64,000 nt of DNA, taken from assembly GCA_948567375.1 (NCBI GenBank), contig OX419762.1, positions 35,569,034-35,633,033 on the forward strand, written 5' to 3'. Position numbers and translations under genes: made by a program. Shown piece by piece: positions 57,450 to 64,000 of this stretch. A model generated the notes under the pieces. The model had not been told where the DNA came from. It saw only the letters and a list, made by a program, of their open reading frames with translations, and searched no databases. The stretch's first letter is position 1. Each line of letters starts with the position of its first letter. The stretch comes from Lunularia cruciata (taxonomy: Eukaryota > Streptophyta > Marchantiopsida > Lunulariales > Lunulariaceae).

Positions 57450-60230
57450 ATGATTTGTAGCAAATGCGGACTCCAACTCTCTTCACACCTTTAATGGCAT
57501 AAAAGAGGTTGTTTAAGCATTTGGAAAGTGTGATGATGGATAACTTCCATGAGTTTAGGAGAGCTCACTTAGACAAAATTGAGTTATGGAGATAGTATTG
57601 GTCTTTGAACTATATCTCCATTACTTTAGGCTCAATTTCTAGGGGTAGATTGGCATTACCCACGAGTTCTAGCTCTAATAGCATTGGTGGATCTCTTGGA
57701 GATTGTGCTTCTATGAGTGGAGCTACTATAAAAGGTTGTGTAGTATTGGGGTTTAACTCCATGGTGGAGTTTTTCTAGTGTTTGAGGCAAAACTACCAAA
57801 GAATTTGAATTGACAAGCTGAGGAGCTTGCAAGAGTTCCAATAGAAGGTCGGAGAGAGCCTATGCAAGGCATAAACTTGCATGAGATGGCTGATCAATTT
57901 AACTCCAAGAGGTACTAGGGCCTAGTTAGTCCAATTTTGGTATGGGATATTGGACGTGAGTTGCAACATAGAGTACATGATGCTACATTGTTACATGATA
58001 CTTCACCTACTTTGGTAATAGTCTTTGGTTTGGTTTAGCATATAAAGCTCAACATGGTGGGAGGAGAGAGGGGTGACATCTGGATTTGGTAGGGAGATCA
58101 CATCCACAATTGTTACTTCTTCCAGAGTGCAGCAAAGTGCATCATGCCATGTTGGTTTTTAAGGACATGGTGGAGAGCCTAGATCCTATGGAGCCAGTGG
58201 AAGGCCTATAACACCCATTTGTGCATGTGTGTGGTATTGTGATATTTAGCTTAGTATAACATGTACTTGAGGGATATTATTTATACAGATGAAGGATGGT
58301 TCTACATGATTAGCTAAACTTATTCATAGCTAAGATAGAGAGGACCTTACTTTAGAGGAAGTGGAAAAGATGAGCACCATTATTTTGGATTCTAATGTAT
58401 TGACTTGGTACTATTCCTAGGTGTTTGGCTTTGAGGAAAGAGTTGAGAACTCTTGGATTCACAAGCCTTTTTGTTTTGATTCTTCTATAGTCCAAGGATA
58501 GCTCATGTAAAGGAATCTTTGACTTAGTTGTTGGGTCAAGGTAAGATAACATGCTTAGTGGAATATGCCCATGTAGATGGATATTCTTTTTGACTTGACT
58601 TGAATTTTAGCCTAGTAACTTGAGTTACTTTGGTAAATAGTAAGTTTAGAGTGTAAATATTTCAAAAGTATATAATCAAGGAATGAGGAGTTACTCATCA
58701 TCCTTTCATTTGCAACTATCTCTCTCTCATTGAGTTCTCTAGTGAGCAATGTCTTGAGTCTTGGGGTGTTAGCCTTGGAGAAGTATGATAGAGTTGAGGT
58801 TCTTTGCTTACTTAGTCCATGGTGCATTAATATAATAGCCATTAGAGGTTCATCTTGAGTGAGAGACAGGCTAGCTCACATTCTTTGTTCCATTGCCAAG
58901 ATCTCTCTAGAAGACAAGATAATGTTCCGTGTACAATTCTATATTAGACAGAAGGAGGCTATGAGAGCTCACTTGGAGAAAACTTTAGGGGAGGAGAGGG
59001 CTGAACTTATGTAAGAAAATTGCAACCTCTTTTTATACCCTATAGTTCATTATGATGTATTTGAGATGATTTTGTATATCTTATACACATGAGAGGATTT
59101 GGAGAGATTGTGTGAGATGGATTGCAGATTTTGGGGATAAAGGTGATTTTTGCAAAATCCCAAATTTGAGATCTAGACTTGAAATTTCTACACATGATAG
59201 CTTGGAATATCCTTCAGTTAACACACTTGAAATTATTGTGAGAACTACTATGCGCACTGAGCTAGAATTTTTGAAAGTGGATAAGGTAAACTGTTCACGC
59301 AATTGCATGTTCTCTGGAAAATTGTACAAAGTCCGCTATTTCTTCAATTTTCAGTGGATTTTTTTGAAACTTCCCAAGAAAACTTAGTTTATTATATCCT
59401 ACCTTTTGGCACAAAATTTAGAGAAAGATCATTTTTGTGTAGGGAGAAATGAGTTTCTAAAGGGAGGGGGATGGTTTTCAGACCAAATCTGAAATATGTG
59501 TGCTAAATAAAAAGGTGCCTAGGCCAAATAGCTAAATGAAAAGATTTGAAATTTTTCAAGGAGGGACACCTTGGAGTTTTGGTTAAGTGTGAAAAATTTA
59601 AGAGGACTGTGACATACCAGTTGAGATATTTGAGTGACATTGTGAGGAAGGGTCAATTTTATAGAGTTTAGATCTCATGCATGAGGAGTGTGAGAGCAAC
59701 AAAAAACATGTTTGAGTGTTTAGACTCACCTAGGGAAGATGGAGGGTCACCAAGAGTGAAAATTGAGGCTATGCAAGGTTCCACAAGGATTGAGGTGATT
59801 TTATGGGTGGATTTGAGGAAAAGAGTTTAGAATAGAATTTGAAGAGAGTGTTGAGAGGATCCAAAAACCTACACCGCTTGGAGGAAAGGGTGACTCTAAG
59901 TGTTTTCTATATAGAGAGAAGGGACATAAGGCAAGTTCATGTCCATTGACTTTGGAGGGCAAGAGATTGAGGGAAAGGAGAGGCTTACTTGACTTTGGTT
60001 TTCATGTTGGACCTTCTTCACCAAGATTGGGAGGGAGATGATCTAAGACCAAGGAGTTGTGTGAGGTTTGTGGAGTGGAAGGACTTCCAAAAGGACATGA
60101 GTATAGTGGAGTAAAAGCAATTTTGGAGACTTTGGTGAAGGATCTTGGAGAGAGTCTTAGTACAACTACAGAAATACTTTCACTTTCATCAACTAGTTCT
60201 CAAGATTAATAATGGAGAGAATGTTTCAAC
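57450..60230 (+). pseudogene. Decayed retrotransposon coding remnant with zinc knuckle
   Basis: Mostly without long frames. Coding-like pieces on the plus strand are HHAMLVFKDMVESLDPMEP near 58145-58205, a 50-codon piece at 58859-59011 (MFRVQFYIRQKEAMRAHLEK) and CFLYREKGHKASSCP at 59901-59945, a CCHC zinc knuckle with its second Cys changed to Tyr. This fits a gag-like gene of unknown family. It precedes, and may not belong to, the gag at 60480. Confidence 0.45.
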
Positions 60231-60247
60231 TTATGGATAAACTATCC

Positions 60248-60353
60248 ATGAGAGTTCGATTAATATGCACTCTAGGATTTTATGTTGCTATAGAAATCTT
60301 ATGAGAGTTCGATTAATATGCACTCTAGGATTTTATGTTGCTATAGAAATCTT
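60248..60353. repeat. Perfect 53-bp tandem duplication
   Basis: 60248-60300 and 60301-60353 are identical head-to-tail copies starting ATGAGAGTTCGATTAATATG. Identity implies a recent event in otherwise decayed sequence. Confidence 0.95.
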
Positions 60354-60479
60354 AGAGCAAACTTAACCTTTTGTGTTCCCTAGAATGGATTACTCTCAAA
60401 TGGTATATACTCCATTAGTTATAGAGTGCGAGAAAAAGAAACAAATTTGAGATAAAAGAAAGATAGTGAGGAGTTAAGG

Positions 60480-61700
60480 TGGAAAACTTCCGGTTTTCTT
60501 TGGCAAGGATGGAGAAGATGTGGAGGCCTTTGTAAGAAACTTCAATAGATTTTTCATAGGAAACAATGAGAGGAGGAAGAATGAGTGAGCCTCATTATTA
60601 CCAGATTTCTTTGAGGATGCAGCACTTACATGGTATAAGCCAGAATACAAAAGAGAGAGAAGAGAGATGAGGAAGAAGAGTCTTGGGAGGGTTTAACTTC
60701 AGCACTCATTGAGAATTTTCTTCCATATGAGAGTTATGAGAGATTGATGAGTGAGGTTACCTTTCTCAAGCAAGGAGATGGAGAGAAAGTGAGAGTCTAT
60801 GTGGATTGAGTGGAAAAGTTAGAGTCCAGATTTTGCATAATTTTGAGGAAAGGTGAGGATGATGTGGAGACTACTATGATTGGCATAGGAGCCATGCTCA
60901 CCAAGAATTTGTGGGAGGGTTGAGACCACAAATTAGAAGCAAGGTGAGATATGAAAAACCTTCTTCCAAGGTTGAAGTTATCAAGATTGCAATTTGTATG
61001 GAGGAGAGTTTGGAAGGGGATCAGAGTGATTTGGTGGTGAAGGAGGTTGTGCATCCTCCTCAAGGTTACAAGTATGGTGGAATTTCTAATACTTTGGTGA
61101 CAAGGGTTGCACCACAAGAAGTAGTTGCTCCAATTCCTACATTGCCTAAATTCCACTTGCCATGGAAGAGGAGGTTATGAGGGAGCCAATAGAGGGAAAG
61201 AGGAAGGAAGTGAAACCCAAGTGGCTCCTAATCCAAAAAAAGGTAAGGAGATAGCATCCATAGATGTGGTTGAGAGCAAGTATGAGAAGGGGGAGTGCTC
61301 AAACTCCAAAGGTTTTCATTTGGATCTTTTGGCACAAGAGAAGAAGAGAGCTCATTTTGCAGAGGATATGCACTCTTCTCAAGGATGTACTCCTAGTCAA
61401 GATACTCCTATGCCTACTAGGAGCACTTGCACAAGCACTTCAATACCATCAACAACAAAGACTCCAAGGAAGAAGTTGAGGATGGAAGACTTCTTGATCT
61501 CAAAGCAACAATGGAACTACCATGTCTTGGAAGATGTTGGTAGTCACAAGGCTAACATCACAATAGGCCAATTGATTGCTTTGAATCATACTTTGAGAAA
61601 GGAGCTTAGAGGTGGTTTGAATTTTACAAGAAGCAAGAGGAAGAAGAAGGCAAAAGCTCCAATATCAATGGAGGTGGTGGATGCTAAACCAACACCATGA
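60480..61700 (+). pseudogene. Gag of the truncated Gypsy element
   Basis: Retrotransposon gag pattern: FFGKDGEDVEAFVRNFNRFF near 60500, DFFEDAALTWYKPEYKRER near 60610, and FLPYESYERLMSEVTFLKQG near 60720. It is followed by a long Lys/Ser-rich region open at 61125-61700. Several stops and at least one frameshift before 60911. Confidence 0.75.
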
Positions 61701-61718
61701 GAGGCTTGTGAATATGCT

Positions 61719-62086
61719 TCCAAGATTGATGTGAGAGTGAATGGTCACAACATCAAGGATGCATTGGTTGATGGAAGATTAGCAATGAATGTCATATATC
61801 AAAAAGGTTGATGAAGAATTTGGGTATGATATCCTCTAGACCTTCAAAATTTGTGGTGAGCATGGCAAACAAGCAACAATTTCAACCAGTAGGGGTGATG
61901 GATAAGGTGGTAGTTTCCGTTATCCAAGTTCAAAATCTCATGACTTTCCAAGTATTGAAGGATTCAAGCTATGTATTACTTCTTGGGAGGCCATGGTTGA
62001 GAACAGCATGCACAACTGATCAATGGCACAAAGGGTACTTGAGGATTGGGCCATCAAACCATAGAGTCACAGTTCATGTGACTTAA
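61719..62086 (+). pseudogene. Protease region of the truncated Gypsy element
   Basis: VNGHNIKDALVDGRLAMNVI corresponds to the retropepsin site (L-x-D-G-G/A-x-x-N type, here DGR), and YVLLLGRPWLRTA is the second conserved strand. A stop splits it near 61810. Confidence 0.7.
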
Positions 62087-62292
62087 ACCACCAACACTTC
62101 ACATTAAGATCCATCATCTTTTGATTATTGGGAATCAGATTTAGAAGAAGGAGCTTCAAGTGTGGATACAAGCATAGATGAGGAGACTTCCACAAAGGAG
62201 GATGAATTAGAATCTGATTTATATGTGTATCCATTTATGCTTTGGATTTTGCACCTAAGCCATAGGTTTTAAAGGACCCACATAAATCACCA

Positions 62293-63119
62293 TTGACACT
62301 TGAGGAGATAGAAAAGAGGTTAGCTACTCTCAAGTATGGTCCAAATGTTACCAAGGTGGAGTCACATGCAAGACCAATCCGCCAAAAGCAATGTCACATT
62401 AGCCCACCAATATCCTTGATGGTGAAGGAGGAGATTGATGAGCTCAAGGAGGTCGGATTTATCTTTGAGGTGGAGAATTCAGAATGGGTGTCTCCCATTG
62501 TGATTGTGAAGAAAAAGAATGCCAAGCTTTGGGTATGTATGAATTACAAGAAGCTTAATGTTATTATTAAGAAGGCCTATTACCTTTTGCCATTCATTGA
62601 TAAGATCTTCAAAGAGGTTGTAGGTCATGAGAAGTACAATTTTGGAGATGGTTATAGTGAGTATAACCAAATCAAGATTGCACCAAAGCATCAACAACTC
62701 ACCACATTCACTATACCTTGGGAAACTTATACTTTCAAGGTCATGCCTTTTGGACTTTGCAATGCTCCAGCCACATTCTAACGGTTCATGAACAAGGTAT
62801 TTGAACCTTTCATTGGGAAATTTGTGAGAGATTTCATTGATGACTTTTGTTTCTAGTGGTTCAAGGAGGAGCACTTTGAGAACCTAATCAAGGTCTTGCA
62901 ATGCTTGAGTGAGGCAAATGCATCACTCAACCGAGAGAAGTGCATTTTTGGATGTGAAGAATGTCTACTTTTTGGGCACATCATCTCTAAGGATGGAATA
63001 GCAATTGATCTTGAGAAGGTGAGGAAAATCTCAAACCTTCCATTCCCTTCAAGCTTGACAAAGTTACACCAATTCTTGGGAATGGTTGGTTACTATAAGA
63101 GATTCATCTTCTCATTTTC
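62293..63119 (+). pseudogene. Reverse transcriptase of the truncated Gypsy element
   Basis: Shows KEEIDELKEVGFIFEVENSE, WVSPIVIVKKKN, YNFGDGYSEYNQIKIAPKHQ and MPFGLCNAPATF, followed by a stop, then the box VRDFIDDFCF at 62827-62856 with a stop after it. LFGHIISKDGIAIDLEKVRK and LHQFLGMVGYYKRFIF follow. The domain ends at the LTR junction at 63119/63120. Confidence 0.85.
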
Positions 63120-63953
63120 TGTAATACCAAGAGCTAGCAATATGATCTAGATATGAAATTTGGTTTGGTAAAATCAGGAATGGTGTTAAACATGATGGTC
63201 TAAATAGATCAAATAAAAGTATCACCAAAAGAGTAATTCTACTTATAGAGCAAAACCAAAATAGACTTGAAAACCTTAGAACCAATAGCTAGACATATGA
63301 TTTAAAGGTAAGAATTGGTTTGGTAACATCTAGAAAGATGTTACACATGATAGACTAAACAAATCAAAAAGAGGTATCACCAAAAGGGGACTTCTACTAA
63401 TGGAGTAGGAATAGAAATATGCTTGAAATCTTTGAAAGCAATTTTGGAGGCCTAAATGGATGAATTAGGCCTCAAAAATGTGCAGATTCCCCCCTCTCCC
63501 CCCCCCCCCCCAAATAAAGAAACAAAACTTTGGTAAATTGCCATGTACAACCGCAACCCTATTCAGCAAATTGAAATTTTTTTTCTTAACCAAGCCCCTA
63601 AGGTAAACATGACTCCCTCCCTCCTACTTTGTCCTATTGAAAGCTTTCCAATGGTACCTCACTCACGTGATTTTGAGATTCCTACATGAAGATTCCCTAA
63701 AAGATTCCCTTTGGTCAAAGCTTGTTTGACCAACCAGATAGGACCATGATCGACATGTCACCCATCCAAGTAAGTAATCCAAGGGTGCAGCTTGCTGGCA
63801 TGTCACCTATCTGTGTGCCTAATCCTATGGTGGAGCTTCCTTGGAGTGGATCTTTTTTGTCTATATAATAAAGAGAAGGTGCTCCTTTGGAGCATTGTGT
63901 GATTGAGAGCAAAATTTTTGTTTTCTCTCTTCTCTTGTCCTTGGAGTATTACA
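63120..63953 (+). mobile_element. 5' LTR (834 bp) of an LTR element running off the window
   Basis: Begins TGTAATACC and ends GTATTACA, giving inverted ends TGTAAT/ATTACA. It inserted into the RT sequence ending at 63119. A tRNA-iMet-type primer site follows. The element interior starts at 63954 and leaves the window at 64000. The solo LTR at 24580-25163 is an inverted, diverged relative. Confidence 0.88.
63161..63440. repeat. Tandem repeat of about 154 bp inside the LTR
   Basis: Two diverged units: TGGTTTGGTAAAATC at 63163 and TGGTTTGGTAACATC at 63317. Each is followed by GTTA(A/C)ACATGAT and later GTATCACCAAAAG. The solo LTR at 24580 shows only one clear unit, which explains part of the length difference (834 versus 584 bp). 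Confidence 0.75.
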
Positions 63954-63954
63954 A

Positions 63955-63966
63955 TGGTATCAGAAC
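63955..63966 (+). other. Primer-binding site (tRNA-iMet type)
   Basis: TGGTATCAGAAC one base after the LTR end at 63953; it matches the initiator tRNA-Met primer site except near its end. Confidence 0.8.
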
Positions 63967-64000
63967 GAGTGTTTTAGTCCAAGAGAGTGGATCACCCCTC

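Larger units (their letters stand above)
60400..63119 (+). mobile_element. Truncated Ty3/Gypsy element interrupted in RT
   Basis: Plus-strand gag, protease and most of RT in order, with stops. The RT reading stops abruptly after GYYKRFIFSFSV, where the LTR at 63120 begins. No LTR of its own is identifiable on the left. Relations are to non-chromovirus, Athila-like Gypsy elements (VRDFIDDFCF box), but it is clearly different from the family at 29.5-57.4 kb. Confidence 0.8.

Overview
The window looks like nuclear DNA of a land plant. It holds two intron-rich genes with GT-AG introns in a gene-dense left part (about 1-20.5 kb). The right part (about 23.4-64 kb) consists mostly of nested LTR retrotransposons of plant type: Copia, a chromodomain-bearing Gypsy, and Athila/Tat-like Gypsy. 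No sequence feature fixes the species. The short host introns would suit a bryophyte or lycophyte, but that is only a guess.

Gene-bearing part. On the minus strand, a chain of nine exons (5112 down to 241) has compatible splice phases and gives a protein of about 590 residues that I do not recognise. Its sixth intron (about 1.95 kb) carries a diverged tandem duplication. About 2 kb of non-coding DNA, including a degenerate repeat of about 190 bp, separates it from a divergently transcribed plus-strand gene (about 7.4-20.3 kb). That gene is a clear MRD1/RBM19 orthologue: five RRM domains and an acidic linker, about 937 residues, expected to act in the nucleolus in pre-rRNA processing. Every exon boundary from exon 2 to the stop can be placed. 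Its tenth intron contains a young antisense Copia element of 5,188 bp with almost identical LTRs, tRNA-iMet primer site, polypurine tract and the 5-bp target duplication ATTTC. The element has one in-frame stop and one frameshift.

20.5-23.4 kb has no convincing gene but contains a perfect 19-bp hairpin, an AT microsatellite and small direct repeats. 23.4-27.5 kb is very AT-rich, without genes, and holds a solo LTR (24580-25163) with the target duplication TTAAT.

Retrotransposon part. A plus-strand chromovirus (5' LTR 28666-29008, coding remains to about 46 kb) was split in its gag region by a minus-strand Athila/Tat-like element (29503-41840, target duplication CTACC). A second member of that Athila-like family lies at 47955-57449. 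Both have very long LTRs that contain a decayed coding region for a coiled-coil protein. In both, the upstream LTR has lost 1.1-1.2 kb of it. A further plus-strand Gypsy (about 60.4-63.12 kb) is cut inside its reverse transcriptase by the LTR of yet another element (63120-63953), whose primer site and interior run off the window. All Gypsy pol genes carry stops and frameshifts, so none looks autonomous.
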